A stretch of DNA of 64,000 nucleotides from Ptiloglossa arizonensis (GCF_051014685.1 NC_135051.1:13597557-13661556), one strand, 5' to 3'. Positions 31,216 to 45,399 are shown, counted from the stretch's first letter. The notes: a model not told the origin generated them from the sequence alone. Program-made: numbers and translations.

Positions 31216-33269
31216 CGTCGAACGCCTTTTACTCGGTATTCGGAAACGGTCTTGGCGAGCGCGGTCAATGAAAAGGGATCGATATTAGACGCAAAGTTAA
31301 ACCGTGAACCGTATTTTATTTTAGACGCGCTCTGTATATAGACGCTCGTCCACTTCCGTAGATAGAAGCGTCTGACCGAAGCGTCTGTGTACGACTGTCG
31401 TTGACTTCGCTCTTAGACGCAACGCTACCGCTAGAGGCAACTTACTCGCGCTAGGAGAAGGGTTTAATTTAATTTCGTGCTTTCGAGTATTTAACGCGAG
31501 TCTCGAGAAACCGGGACCGTCCTACACACGGGGATTTCTAATTCTCGGAAACCTCTAAAACCACGCTCTTTCTTACCCTTAACCGTTCTTTCCGCGTTCT
31601 TTTCGATGCGTTTCGTCTCGTCGTCGAGAAACAACCGCCCCCTTTCGTGAACGAATTATCCGCAAATCGTTGCGAGACGCGATACGATCCCCATACGTTG
31701 GAATTTTTTCAAGCATCGCCGAATCGCGCGTACGAGAATAAAATGTTTCTTTCGTTGATAGAGCCACGTAAAAGCGGAGGGAAAAGTGTCTCGGTTCATC
31801 GCACGATCGCGTCCCACGATGCCGGGAAACGTGGATGAAGATGCCGAGTGTCGAGTGTCGAGTGTTATCGGTTAAAAATACACCGATCGACCACGACGAC
31901 AAGGCGAACCGGTGTGTTTTAACTTCGGCCGATGTCTTGCCGAGAGTTTCAGCGAAAACTGAAAGTACAGCGAACGTCGGCGGTGAGATTGGTCGAAGAA
32001 GAGGGTGGCCTGCGGCCGAGGAGAGACCATAAGAAAATTACTTGCGTTGAATTTCTTATTCGGAGCGTAGGCAGTTCCGTCAAGTCGACTCGTTGTCGGG
32101 GATTACGCGTCGTCGTTGATCGATAGTCGCGAGGGAGAAGAAGGAGGAGGTAAACGTTGCAAAAAAGTAATTGATAGCGAATCCTCGGTCATAGACCAGC
32201 GCACCATCTGGTAAAACTCGAGGGATCCGTTACGCTCCGCGTTCGACTCCGAATTTGTTCTTGTTCTTTCGTGCAACGCTTTGCGAATTTCGAGCGGTCG
32301 AGTGTAAAAAAGAGAGAAAAAAAAAAAATGAAGAATTGTCCCCGGTTTCGTAACGTTACAGCGACTCGAAGCTTCGAGACGAAACGCGTCGAGTAACCGG
32401 AATCCACGGTCGTTGTTCCGATACTCGAAAAATTAATTTTCACCGACGATAGAATTTCTCGTTCCGCCGAAATGGAACTCGAGGCTCGGAACGTGGATCG
32501 TTCGGAAACACTTTCGCGAATTTCGCGAAACGTTCCGTACGATCCTCTCGTTCGTTGTATCGGCGGAATTCGTGCGCTACGGCGCCACGCGCTCAAGGTT
32601 TCGAGATAACCGGGAGAATCGATTTCCGTCGACGACGATAGAATTCCCTTTGATCGTTCGTAGCGTTCGACTCGTTTCTCACGAGGGACTTTCGCGATGG
32701 GTCGGTAATCGGCATGCGTTCGACAAATTCATTCACCGACGACAGGGCTCGATCGTTTCGCGATTCAATTGCCGATACGCATAAGTGCGTGGGTACACGC
32801 GAGTCGGCCTTCTGCGTTTGCACGCACGCAGTTTGATACGCGCGCTGCTCGGTGTGCACCAATATCACCGCGATATATGTTTGCGTGAATGTGCATGAGA
32901 TTCGAAGCAACAGCTGAGCAGCTTAAAGCACCTGCGCTCAATAGGCCGACATATTCCATAGTTTGCCTACGCACGAGCCGCCTGCGTTCGAGGACACGAG
33001 TACTCGTCCCTATATATCGACAGAGTCGACTAGACGTATGTATACGCGCGGCTCATGAAGCAACAAGGAGGCTCAAAGAGAAATGCGTATATAGCAACAC
33101 GTGGCAAAACCGGCGAATTGGTGGAAGCACGGAATCGTTGTACTTTTTTTCCTCGAGCCGTGCGCGCGGCTTTCAGCCTCGCTGTTTCCGCCGTTTGCGC
33201 GATCGCGCAAGGAAAACGCTGAAACGAGCTTAAAATTCATCGATCTTTCTACTCGCTTACGCTGGATGC

Positions 33270-33725
33270 GTCTAATCGAATATCGAACGATGTTTCTTCG
33301 ATCGAAGCCTCGCCTCGCGAGAAACCCGACGAACCGGGAACGAAGATCGGTAAATTGACCAACGATTCATCGATCTTCGGAGAAGACGCTACGATCCCTA
33401 GTTTTCTTCCCTTTTTATAACAGAGAAATCGTTTCTCGCCCTTCGTACTCGATTCTCGCTCGATTTCAAAATTTCGAACGTTTCCACGAACGGAAAGATT
33501 TCGTTTCGAGATAGATGTAAAATCTATCGATCTCCAGGGAAACAAAACGATCGGTATTCTTCCATTTATCACAGAGAAATCGTTTCTCGCCCTTCGTACT
33601 CGATTCTCGCTCGATTTCAAACTTTCGAACGTTTCCACGAACGGAAAGATTTCTTTTCGAGATAGAGATGAAATCTATCGATCTCCGTGGAAACAATACG
33701 ATCGTTATTCTTCTATTTATCTTTT
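33270..33725 (+). repeat. Tandem repeat, unit 151 bp
   Basis: CAGAGAAATCGTTTCTCGCC starts at 33421 and 33572, and two near-identical units follow. A diverged unit precedes them (33270-33420) and a detached fragment lies at 34037-34105. Confidence 0.88.
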
Positions 33726-36070
33726 TCCCTCAAAATCATAAATTATCAAATTGACCGTAGGTAGCTTTCAACTGGTGCAAATTCGTACGTTCCCTTAAAA
33801 TTTGTCAGATCAACTCGCACATTTATCCCAAAGAGACACACTTCTCGCTTCTTATTTCTGATTCTGTTACTCGCATTCGCACTTCAGCTATAGTCGCTTA
33901 AACAATCTTTTGTAATCTTTTTCCTTCAATTTACGTATCAAGTTTATTCTTCGTTGCGAATCAATGGATTCGTTGCCCGTAAATGAACAAATAAGCGAAC
34001 AGACAAATAAACGATTTATCGCGGAAAAATCCTTGGTTCCCGATTCTCGTTCGATTTCGAGTTTTCGAACGTTTCACCGAACGGAAAGATTTCGTTTCGA
34101 GATACCGCTACCCGGCAATTATCTTAGCCAGTAAGGAGGGGTGTGTGGACTCACTCGGTGATCGAAAAGGGCGACATATGGTCACAGGCTCGATAAACTC
34201 CGCGATCGTACCTGCCTCGAAGAACGTAACTCTTCGAGGGGGGTACGGGAACTTCTGTCCTTCGTAGTTTTGATCGGTACTTCCCTTCTGCGCCACCATG
34301 CGTGGGACGACGACGGGAGAGGGGAACGAAAGGGTGCCCCCTCCGCCGGAAATGGTTTTAGGAACTCTCCCACTGTTGCCCGCGACTCGGAAGTGGCCAC
34401 GTCGCGCTAATTACACGCGAAAAACGTGTTCGAGGAAGTTTCGTGGCCTCGTTGTCGATACCTGCCCGGCAGATGCGCCATTCAATTCGTTACAATGAAA
34501 CGACTTTTCGCCCGCGTTTTAGAATTAATTCTCGAGGAATTCGTTTCGATGCACGGGAGCACCATTTTCCCTCGCAATGTTCCCTCGCCCCCGTTTCATA
34601 CAAATTCACCGCAATGATAATTCTGTTTTTCCGTTCTATTCTCGCGTTAGGTTACGCCGACGAATCGTATCCGTGAAAAAATACGCGATACGCCGAACTG
34701 ATTCGCGTTCCCTCGCTCGAACGGTTCCAGGTTCATTTTTACGCGCGCACTTCAAACCTTGGCGCGCGTAGTTTCTCGTTTCGATGGTCGCGAATCGAAC
34801 AAAGATAAATACCACGCGAACGTATCGAAGGTTGAATCGCCGAAAACTCGCGAGACGATCGTTCTTTGTTTCCACTTTCGGTGATTTTCCCGTGGAGCGA
34901 AGTGTTTCTAAACTCCGTCTAAACGCGCGAGTTTGATTCTCGAACGATTTCGCGAGTTTCGACGAGCGATTACGAGAGATTGCCGTAATTGAAAAATACA
35001 TTCGCCGGTAAACGCGCGACGCGTATTTCGACGGGTAACGACACGCGCATCGATCACTTTAGCGCGAAGCGAAAACAGTCCGACGAACCGGCCAACAGCC
35101 ATTTCCTGTGCGTCATGCGATATTTACCGTTTAAGCAGGTGACTCGATTCGAAGGGGTGATTACAAGTCATACCGGTGGGGTTGCTACGCGAGATTAGAA
35201 AATCGCTGGTCGGAGCCGACTCGTCGAGCGTTACTCGCGCAAAAGTCGTACGAAATTGAACACCCCGGTGGCTCTCCATCGGGAAAGAAAGTTCGTGCTC
35301 GGGAAACGTTAAAAGAGCAGAGACAAAGGGAAAACGGAACAGAGTGGAGAAAAAGGAACGTTAAGAACGAGAGACGAGGGTGTGCCGCCTTAAAAATTAA
35401 CCGTTGATTACGGGCGGAAGTTAATGGAAGACCGGCTCGTAATTCCGTCGACTTTTCCCGAAGACTTCCACCGTCAAGGGGTTAGGATCCAAGGTAGCCA
35501 TTGTTTCGAGCTATCGACGCTGATAACTTCCACCTATAGGTCGGGGTAATTAAGGAGGAGACTTCCGAGCGGAGAAAAGCTCCGGACGAGGAGAGGCGTT
35601 CGTTATTCTTTTACCATCGATCGCGCGGTTTCGATCGACGGATCGACCTTGTATGAAATTTCAAAGGGAGAACTTCGAATCGAAATTTTTTAACGAATCC
35701 GCGAACCGGGAAGAAAGAAACCTATCCTCCTTGGCCGTTCCGATTCTCTTCCTTCGATGGATTCGTTTGCCCGTTGCCGAGCTTTACCAAAATAGAATCG
35801 ACGAAAATCGATCCGCGGAACGGACGAAATCACAATCGAGAAACGTTCTCGACCTCGGTTGATCATCGAGCGCGAGAAGAACGCGTCCTCGCGATGATTC
35901 CGCGAGCGTCTCGATACGGCGAGCCAGGAAGGGCTACCTTTCGTCGAGACCCGCACCGAAAACGAAACGATACTTGTACTTTGCGGAGCCAACGACTTCC
36001 TTCCGGCTACGCACCGCGAACCGTACAAGTAGACGGGCATGTCTCTCCTCACGGTGGGACGTATACACGT

Positions 36071-36159
36071 CACATGGTGCGCGTACCCCACATGGCGTAA
36101 TCGAGGTAACGCCGCCACGGCATGTGCATTGGAATTCCACCCCCTATAGGTGTCATGTG
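36071..36159. promoter_or_regulatory. Cluster of four CACATG E-boxes
   Basis: CACATG at 36071 and 36089 and CATGTG at 36121 and 36154: four copies in 89 bp, about 6 kb upstream of the pros ATG. Candidate bHLH-binding enhancer core; not proven. Confidence 0.35.
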
Positions 36160-36435
36160 GCGAGAGTGTTCGCAGGGGGTTGTGCATGGGAACCCGGCTA
36201 CGGTCATCGGCCCATGTCCGCCTCGCGATCCCGCACGCATAGCTACGAGCCGGTTTTCCCCTCGATATAAAATTATTGCAACATTCGTTTCGTTATTATC
36301 CGCGGATCCACCGGGCACCCTTCCGAGTGACACGCATCCACGGACAGGTAAACACCCCCTCCCTTACGTTTCTCGACGCCTAATCGTCAATGTACGTGTG
36401 CACGCGCGCACGAACGGACGTGAAACGGCTCCAGC

Positions 36436-36492
36436 TGAGAGAGAAAGAGAGAAAGAAAAAGATAGAGAGACACAGAGAGAGAGAGAGAGAGA
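36436..36492. repeat. (GA)n microsatellite
   Basis: GAGAGAAAGAGAGAAAGAAA-type run upstream of pros. Confidence 0.9.
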
Positions 36493-36886
36493 CGCGGAGA
36501 GTATATATACACAATGATAGACGCATACGAAAGCAGAGCCACGGCGACTCGTATGCATACACACACGGCTCCACACGCGTTCTGCATATTATCGGGCTGC
36601 TCCGATGCAACAAGTTGACCGGGTGTCAATTGATGTGTTATTAATTGGAGGTTAATTGCGTTAATGCGCTGCCGACCCCCGTCTCCCGTGCCGCCCACCC
36701 CCGGCCACCCCCCGACCACCCGTAACCCGCCCCCCGGCGCGGCAACCAACCGACTGTTTTATTATTATTTTGCATTCGAATCGTTTCGATTCACTGGCAC
36801 GCGCCCAAACCAAACTTTGCGAGCGCAAGAGAGCCAGAGGAAGGGAGAAACGAACAGGGAGGACACGAGTGTGTACGTGTACGCGA

Positions 36887-36939
36887 GCGAGAGAGCGAGA
36901 GAGAGAGAACGAGAGAGAGGGAGAGGGTGGGGGGGGGGA
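36887..36939. repeat. (GA)n microsatellite ending in poly-G
   Basis: GAGAGAGAAC-type run ending in GGTGGGGGGGGGG. Confidence 0.9.
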
Positions 36940-37539
36940 GGGATCATTTAAAAGCGGCGGCCTGTCACCGATTTTCATAATTTACAGCTCGTTAAATTTG
37001 TTTCGCTTTTTACCTCGCTTTCCGCGATTACGCGACCCAGGGCCATTAATCTACCTTCGGTTCGTTTTCAATGAGTTTAATCGCGTTTCAAAAACAATGT
37101 GGGTCAACGCCACGGCCGTGTTATTCCTGGCACGCGAACATGACCTTTCCTCCGTTTTCATTTCGATTTCGGTCGCCATTCATGCCGCGTTTCAGATAAT
37201 ACGCGCGATAATGAGCGCGTCACTTTTACGAGCCGCGCTGCCTCGATGATGTCGGGGTTTTTCAGTATAGCGAAATGAATGGGAAAACCGATCCGACCGC
37301 GACCTTCGCCGCCTTACACGGGGGCGTTCCAGGATCTCTGGATTCAAGAGGGGCCAGGAGGCGAGTTTCGGACGTCGTTCAATTCTTTTTCGACGAATTC
37401 GTCGCGTTCGAAACGTCACGGAGAGGAACGTACGGCGGGAGATTCGGGCTTCGCTAGAAATCTATCGACCAAGACGTTCGAGTTCAACGATGTTGCAGAG
37501 TTTCTTCTTGAACGCACTTTTGTCACTTCTTCCACTGTC

Positions 37540-38440
37540 AATTTGTGACAATAACGGGGCAAGATTTTTGGGAATACTGTGTATATGATATTTGACATAC
37601 TCGAGTTCCAAGTCACTGTAGAGATTCGATCGAGTAAGTATTCCATAATGAAATAACAAACGGGGGATATTATATAAACTGAAATTGTCGACTAGAAGAA
37701 AAGAAGTGATCTTCGAATACATGACTTCGTGACTGACTTCGTCAAGTTCCAAACCATCGTAGAGATTTGATCGAGTAAGTATTCCATAATGAAATAACAA
37801 AAGGGGGATATTATATAAACTGAAATTGTCGACTAGAAGAAAAGAAGTGATCTTCGAATATATGACTTTGTCACTGACCTCGTCAAGTTCCAAATCATCG
37901 TAGAAATTTGAACGAGTAAGTGTTCTATAACGAAATAACAAAATGAGGATACAATATAAATTAAAATTGTCTACTAGAAATAAAGAAATGATCTTCGAAC
38001 ATACGATTTCATCACTGCCCTCGTTAAATTCCAAGTCACCGTAGAGATTTGAACGAGTAAGTGTTCCGTAACGAAATAACAAAATGGCGATACAATATTA
38101 ACTAAAATCGTCTACTAGAAATAAAAAGGTGATCTTCGAAAATACGATTTCATCACTGCCCTCGTTAAATTCCAAATCACCGTAGAGATTTGAACGAGTG
38201 TTCTATAACGAAATAACAAAATGAGGATACAATATAAACTAAAATTGTCTACTAGAAATAAAAAGGTGATCTTCGAAAATACGATTTCATCACTTCCCTC
38301 GTTAAATTCCAAATCACCGTAGAGATTTGAACGAGTAAGTGTTCCGTAACGAAATAACAAAATGAGGATACAATATAAACTAAAATTGTCGAGTAAAAGG
38401 AAGGAAGTGATCTTCGAAGATACGACTTCGTAGCTTTCCA
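37540..38440 (-). repeat. Tandem array, unit 141 bp (47 codons), about six copies
   Basis: GTAGAGATTTGA-type unit starts fall at 37618, 37759, 37900, 38041, 38182 and 38319. Five intervals were measured: four of 141 bp and one of 137 bp, which lacks TAAG. On the minus strand the 141-bp period keeps a frame open from 38082 to 37462 with the repeating peptide LTRSNLYGDLE...SKITSFLLVDNFSLY. The 4-base loss shifts that frame between the two halves of the array. No homologue recognised; see findings. Confidence 0.92.
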
Positions 38441-41400
38441 AAAGTCCAGATCGTAAAGCACGAATGAAGAAGGGGGCTCGCGAACTCGAGGGCGATCGCT
38501 CCCTCGGGAAGAGAGAAGATTTCAACGTGTCTCTTTTATACGGAAAGGACGGCTGCCCGGAAAAGCGTCCCAAGGTGCGATCGCAAATCTCCTCGGGAGG
38601 AATTTCCACGAGATCTCGCCTCGACGTGTTCCCATGACTTCTCTGTGGGAAACGCTAACGTCTAATATTGAAAGCTACAAAAAATCCTGCGGCGCCCTTC
38701 CGTCCTCCTTCTGGAAAGGAAGTAGGAACAACGGTCCTTGCCCTCAGCAGCGTAGACGTTGCCTCGAGGAGGGGGACGATCGATGAAATTTCGCGTGGCA
38801 TTTAAACTCGAGATCTTCACAACGCTCGAAAACGCGTCTCGAAAAATTATCGAGTCGAATATTCGTCCATTTTATCGGCTTTGTATTTTTCTCGTCCATT
38901 TTGCTTTTATATTATACTTTCCTGGCTGAGCTTATACACTTACATCCTTTCGATACGATTTATTTATTCTTGCATCGAGCAACCCGAAATACAACAATTC
39001 AGCATTTTGTACACTATCGTGACGCCCAAGATTCTCGGTAATAATGAACAAGATTCGTATTCTTAACAAGGATTATCATCGATTCGATCGATTCGACGAT
39101 GAAAATTTCAACTTTGAGGGTTAAAGTACATTTCGACGATTCGGTCGCGATTCGAATCGAATCGAACTTGTGTTTCTTATACTTTTCTTGCTTTTAACAT
39201 CGTTCGGATAGAATGAATTATTCGTTTGGAGAATATTCGAGTGCTTGGAATCGTTCAGATTTATTTTCTCTTTTATTGTATCTTCCGTTTATTAGATATT
39301 ATTCAATTTTATTCTTAAAGAGAACCAGCAATGTGATCGAACATCGAACGAATAAAGTTTATTATTACAATCGCGATAAGTGTCTTTACGATCGAAAAGC
39401 ACACTCGGTGTTTCGATTTGCAATAATTTGAATATTTAAAATTCGGGAAAAATCTAGAAAAAGACGTAGAACGAAATTTCAGGGGCGCGAGAAATATTTG
39501 GTACTTAACGTAGCGCGTTGAACGTATAATAAAAAAAATGATGTAACGTCTTCGCGAGTATATTAATCAACGTGAAAAGTTTCAACTCGAGACACGAGAG
39601 GACCGCTCGAGACGATACAGAAATTTTCAAAGCGAAAAAAATCTGCAAGTTTTCTATCTCGGACCCCATATAGAACGTGTCTAAAATAAAAGATTTTTAT
39701 ATCAGCTTCGAAGTTAATCGTTCGAACCGTTTTGTAGTGTACACAAATTTCAAGAGCAGCGTTTCGAGAAAGACGAGTTTAAAGTTTCACTCTTAACGTC
39801 TTAACATCTTCGATAATACGAATTTCGGCGAGGTACAGCGAGACAAATTTTCGCTTTCAAACAACTATCACCGACACGTTAATTGTACGCATATGCGATA
39901 CGTACGAGGCTTCATTTACCGCGTCTTATTTCAATATTAAATATAAATAATGCTTCGTAGCGATTCAATGCGTTCCATTTCGGTCGAATCGGTGAAAATA
40001 AAACTATAGTTCGATGGGATTCGGTCTAAAGACGGTCCCTGGGATTCGACGCCGTTGCAAGATCAAGAAGGCCCCCTTGGTAGTATTCAGGTGGTTTGGC
40101 CGGGTGGCGTCCCCCGATTTAAATGTCCAGGTATCCCCAGGCGGGATTCAGGTAAGGTAACTTCTCGAGACTGGCTGCTCCCCTCTTGGTCGTTCCCCAT
40201 CGCGCAAGACGATGGAGAAGGGCGAAGAAGGTAGAGAAAAAGTCTCCTTAGGAACGAGGAGCGCGTGCCAGCTGCCGTTACAAGGCGTAACCGACGTTTC
40301 GGCTTCTTGTTGCCATTGTTCGGGCCCCACCGAGGTCGGTCTAACGTCTTGGCGTACAAACGAACCCCCACTTTTCCAACGTCTTAAGAGTCGCGCGAGG
40401 CGGCTGCTCGACTCGTGCCTGGGTGGAGTAACGGTTCGCTGCTTTACTCGCCCCGATCGAGCACGAGACACTATTGCGTCTTGGGGTTGATAATAATTAA
40501 CCAGAGGATCTCCGCGAAGACTTGGAGGTTGGAGATTTCGAGCGTGTAAGTGGATTTGAACGTTTTCCGTGGAATTAACCGCTCGGAAAAGGTGGATACG
40601 TAGATCGTGCGAGGTGGAGGAAAAATTCTTTTCCGAGTGTCTTGTAATTAATAACGCAAAGGGAAAGAAAATTTTACACGGAGAAGGAATGTGAAGTAAA
40701 CTTTCTTGAACACTTCTTCCGAGTGTTTCTCTTGCGGAATAATCGATGTTGATAAATTAATTTGTTCTTTTCTACTTCTGGAGGTTTAGGTTTTCGTTAA
40801 ATCGAGTTTCAGCGAGGGATACTGAATTTTTGAAATCGTTACAAAGTTATTCGGTTTTTAGTCACTTTTGTGGAAAAACGTCACCGGTACTTGCGTCGTT
40901 CTTTTAAACGAAGCGTTATTCGTCTACGTACAGAGAAGTATGTGTATATATATTTCTGTAGAATCGTTACCTTCTTTGTTGCGCAACGTAGTGTGCTCTT
41001 GAATTTAAATTAGAAAAATTGAATTACACAGGAAGGTCTACGCTACGCTCAAAGTGTGGACGTTATTGGTAAATTAATACCTTGGAAAATTCTAACCTCT
41101 TCGAGGTCGAATTACTTCGTTCGAAACAAGCGGAAATTTAGACCGATATCGACTCGTGCATTTATCGATCTTGCGATGTTTTACACTTGGGAAATTTAAT
41201 TGCGATCACTTATTCGGAATTTAACGGTCGCTCTCGTGTTACGATGTTTAAAATAAGTTAAAAACGAAGTCCTATACTAAATCCACGAGTGAGGAAAACT
41301 TTCACGTTGTACGAAGAAGAAAGGATAAACGTGAATTGTAAAGGTAAGCTGAGAAGAGAAACTCGAGGAAAAGGGCATCGTTTCCTTTTTTTTTTATCGA

Positions 41401-42239
41401 AAAATTACTCGCGATATCGAGCAACCGCAACGAATGTAGAAACGCCATGGAAACACGGACAAACGAAACGGAAAATTTGTTTCAAAGTGTCGATCTCGAG
41501 CAACAGGATATCGGCAGAAATTGCGAGAATTAACAAAAATCAACGCTCAAAGTACAAAAAATACACTCTCGACCTAACGTTACTCCTGCTTACCTGCATT
41601 AACGAATATCGAAACACACGATACGTCGATCGTTGAAAAGTCGATGCTTCGAACTCCGATTAACCGACAACTCTGCACGAGACAATGGAATATTAAAAAT
41701 TGAAAGTGAGAAACTCCTCCCGTATGAAAAACATCGTATTACACGTTCGACAATGGAGAACAATCGGCGTATTATTTATCCGAATACTTCAAAATTTGCC
41801 CGTATCTGATACCAACGAGCTACGCGAAAACCGATTTCAATGCCCCGGCGACGAGTTTCGTTTAACAATGAAAATAATCGAACTTTCGCGACAATAAGAT
41901 ACGGTTGGACGAAACGCGAGCTATCGGAGACGCTGAGATTGTCGATACGTCAATGAAATTAACGTTTGGTCGTTACACGTAATACCGCATCGATTAAAAT
42001 TCCAAACGCACGGAAACCGTTCAAATTATTTTTCCGTTGAAGGTTTCGTCGACTCGAAACTCTCGTATCAGCCGAGCCTCTAACCTCGCTAGACGGTATA
42101 TCGCCGAATACCTCGCGGTTCCAATAACCAAGCATATTCTTTGCGTAGTTATCGATCGCAACATTCGACATCGTTTACGAACGAAACGCTAAAATTTCCG
42201 TATATGCCCCAACATTCACCACAATACGTCTTTCTGAAT

Positions 42240-42680
42240 GTACACACATGTGTAACTTTAAAATTTTAATTTATCGCTTTCTTGTCCAATGCATCTCAAA
42301 CTCTACACTTTTTTCTTATCAATTATATTTTTTTCCGCTGTTAGAAATCGTTCTAAGCCGTGCAATATTTAGTCAGAAGCAAAACTGTCAATCACAATAG
42401 CGTGGGGCGTATACACCGTTTTATATCTCAAACTTTATGCCTTTTTCTTATTAATTATATTTTTTCCACTGTTATAAATATTCTAAGCCGTGCAATATTT
42501 AGTCAGAAGCAAAACTATTAATCACAACGATGTGGGGCGTATACACCGTTTTGTATCACAAATTTTACACGTTTTCCTATTAATTATATTCTTTCCACTG
42601 TCGTAAACATCGTAAGCCGTGCGATATTTAACCAGAAGCAAAACTATCAATCGCAACAGTGCGGGGCGTGTGCGGCGCAC
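42240..42680 (+). repeat. Tandem repeat, unit about 130 bp (three copies)
   Basis: AAGCCGTGCAATATTTAGTC recurs at spacing 130 then 129 (AGCCG at 42356, 42486, 42615). Each copy has an upstream CTTATTAATTATATTTTTTCC block and a downstream GTGGGGCGTATACACCG block. The last copy is truncated. Confidence 0.9.
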
Positions 42681-44329
42681 GCGATCCGAGCTAGAAAGTA
42701 ACGAAAAATCCAATTATTATTTAAAACCGTGTTAATTAAAATCGGTCGACCGAGCTCGTTACGTTTCTTCAATTCCGGAAGCCGAACCGTGTCTTTCCTG
42801 TCCATCGATCACTCCAGAAGCTACTCGGTATAAGAGCTACTGCTCCTCCTCCTTTCTTCGTGCCAAGCAAGAGTCCCAGATTTGCGAGTCGAGTAATCAG
42901 TGACAAGCAGATCGAGGAGGCTTAACGACAGATTCCCGGTCCTTTCTCTGTTTGCTTTTTATTGGCCACGGGCTACTTTTCGAGGCAGTTATGTAGATAC
43001 GTTCGCAGCATATTGGCAACCAGGAGCGGCCAGGATTATCGGCATTATTGTCGTTGGCATTTCGCGGCGAGGTCTCCTTATGGCAACGGGCCAACGTGCA
43101 CTCCGGTTTTTGCTGCGCCTGCTTTTTCCCGTCGCCGGTGTTCCCGGCGGTCCCGAGATTGCTTAATTATATTCAATTGCCAAAGTTCTCGTGCTCGCGC
43201 GTTTGGCTCACGACGGTGGTGCGCCTCCACGCCGTCTGGAAGCCGCGGTTTCGCGAAAGTATGCCAGAGAACACCGCGGCGACGCTTCTACGGTTCTTCC
43301 AGCCCGTTATTTACGAATTTATCGCCGCCGAAGTGTGTCCCCGTACCGCGAACAGAGAGATAAAGGGAAGACGCATTGCACAGCGAATGACGGAAGCTTC
43401 GGTGACCGTGGTCGCAAATATCGTTGTCCGCCACGGAGGGCGGGGGCAGAGAAAAAAAAAAAAAAAACGATGAAAAGGAGAAAACGCGAGCGTTTCGCGT
43501 CATTAAGACACACCACCGCGCATCGATCGCGATCCCGATCGCAGATACCAAGCACGAACCCGACACCGTGTCCCGATAATCTGCCTCGGATGGGTACGAT
43601 GGAAAATAAAAAAAAAAAAAAGGAAAACAAGAAAATAGGACGAGAGATCAGAGCGAAGATGGAAAGTCGGCCTTTTCGTACACAGCGTAACAGATGCGGG
43701 AACAGATAGACACGGAACCGAGTCTGGCGAGAGCTCGTCCGTGAGTTTTTCTCGCAGCTGGACCTTGGTCCATATTCCTGGTCCTGGAAACGGAGTCCAC
43801 GGGACGCACCTTTGATCATCCGGGAAACCAGAAACAGCTGGTTACCGCGAATCAATTTATCGAGCGTACGCCGATGAATTAGACTCGTCTTTGATTAGTC
43901 GCGTTGGTCGTTACGACGATTCCCTTAATTAGCGCGGCGTGGTTCCACGTAACGCGAAAGGGGATTTCTTTCCGATTCGCGCGGGACTTTTCGGTGTCTC
44001 GAACCGCTGCTAGTATTACACCGATTGAACGTTCGTAAGCGGAACTCGAGTCGGTTTTCCTTGCTCGTTCCCTCTCGCGGGAAGATCTCGCGTTCGTATC
44101 GAGATATCATCGGTATTCACGTTGTCCGTATCGACGAGCACGCGTATACTATATTCGAATCGTCTATTTCCCTGCAGCGAGATGTCGGACTTTCGAACGC
44201 AAGGAGACGGAAACACGGACGAAGAATTGGAAACGGTCGAGATTCTTAAACGCGATGTTTCGATGGTTCGAAACTATCGATGGTTAATTGTGCAAATTCT
44301 TTGAGAAAGCGGGTTTCTCTAGGCTTTGA

Positions 44330-44700
44330 TTCTTTCCTCGAAATACCGAGATCTTTGGGTTCGAAGAGCTACAAGATTCGTAAAAATGGTACTCGGGCGG
44401 TTGAAAGACACTGGTAGTTAATCGTGCGTAATAAAAATTTCTAAAGAAGCACCAGTCTTCTACATCCTAACACTTCTCTCGAAATATCGAGAAGACTGTG
44501 TTATACGAGAGACCAGACAACTACAAGATTCGCAGGAACGATATTTTGATGGTTCTAGAGAAGCCTTCTGGATCCTAACACTTTTCTCGAAACATCGAGA
44601 ACTTCGAGTTGCACGAAAGATCGAAGAGCGACAAGATTCGTAAGAACGCTACTTGGATAGTTCGAAGCCATCGGTGAACGATCGTGCCCAATTTTCGAAG
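44330..44700 (+). repeat. Degenerate tandem repeat, unit roughly 110-150 bp
   Basis: CTCGAAATATCGAGAA-like and CTACAAGATTCG-like words recur at about 44369, 44521 and 44629. The copies are diverged. Confidence 0.55.
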
Positions 44701-45399
44701 AGTCGCGCTCCCCGAGATTCGTATTCGTCGGAGAAACCGGTAAACGTAGGGTAAGAGGGAATCGTGAAATCGGTGAGAAGCGTCCCAACGCGAAACAGGA
44801 TCTCTTCTTCTTGACGCTACGAAGCTGAACGCGGCACGTCCGCGCGAACCTCCGTGGAACGACGCGCGGCAAGCGGTGGTCCGATCGTTTGAGCCAATCA
44901 CGCCGTGATTGAGTATAATGGACTTGCGTCTTGTCCCCCAGGGCAGTGGTTCTCGCGGCCACTGGAACGATCCGGTGTTCGGGGTACCGATCGTCGTACG
45001 TACCAGTGGTCCGCACTTGGGTTGATCACCCGCGATCCGTAAGTGACTAGGGCACAGGATGAAGGCTGTGTCCGAGTGAGCGAGCGAGCCTGTTGGTATG
45101 ATAATGAGGAAGGTGACTTCCGACGATCCATATATCGCGGAGAGCGGCCAAGAGAGAAAGACAACTCGATCGGGTGCAACGATAATAAGGACAGAGATCG
45201 GTCAGGGGGATCGGGAGAAACGGAGACGCGGCGGGGCACGGTGGTGGATCGAATCGGCCGCGTGTGGGTTACGTGTACGCACAGGGAGCACGGTTAGCCA
45301 AGGAACGGACACTCCGATCCCGCGCAACACTCCCCCGATCCTACGATTTAACGTAAGCCTCTCCGGGCTCTCCTCTTCTGCTCTACCTCCTCGCTTCTC

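Larger units (their letters stand above)
31216..37539. other. Upstream flank of pros, proximal part
   Basis: No coding sequence supported. Contains the 151-bp repeat, two (GA)n runs and a cluster of CACATG E-boxes at 36071-36159. Promoter and enhancers of pros may lie here, but no core promoter motif is convincing. Confidence 0.5.

Noticed and set aside
37540..38440. Regular repeats as a CRISPR array
   Set aside because: Units abut with no unique spacers, and the context is an animal genome.
40100..40155. Strong plus-strand donor-like CAG/GTAAGG at about 40151
   Set aside because: No coding exon or paired acceptor to support it; could belong to a non-coding RNA but there is no evidence.
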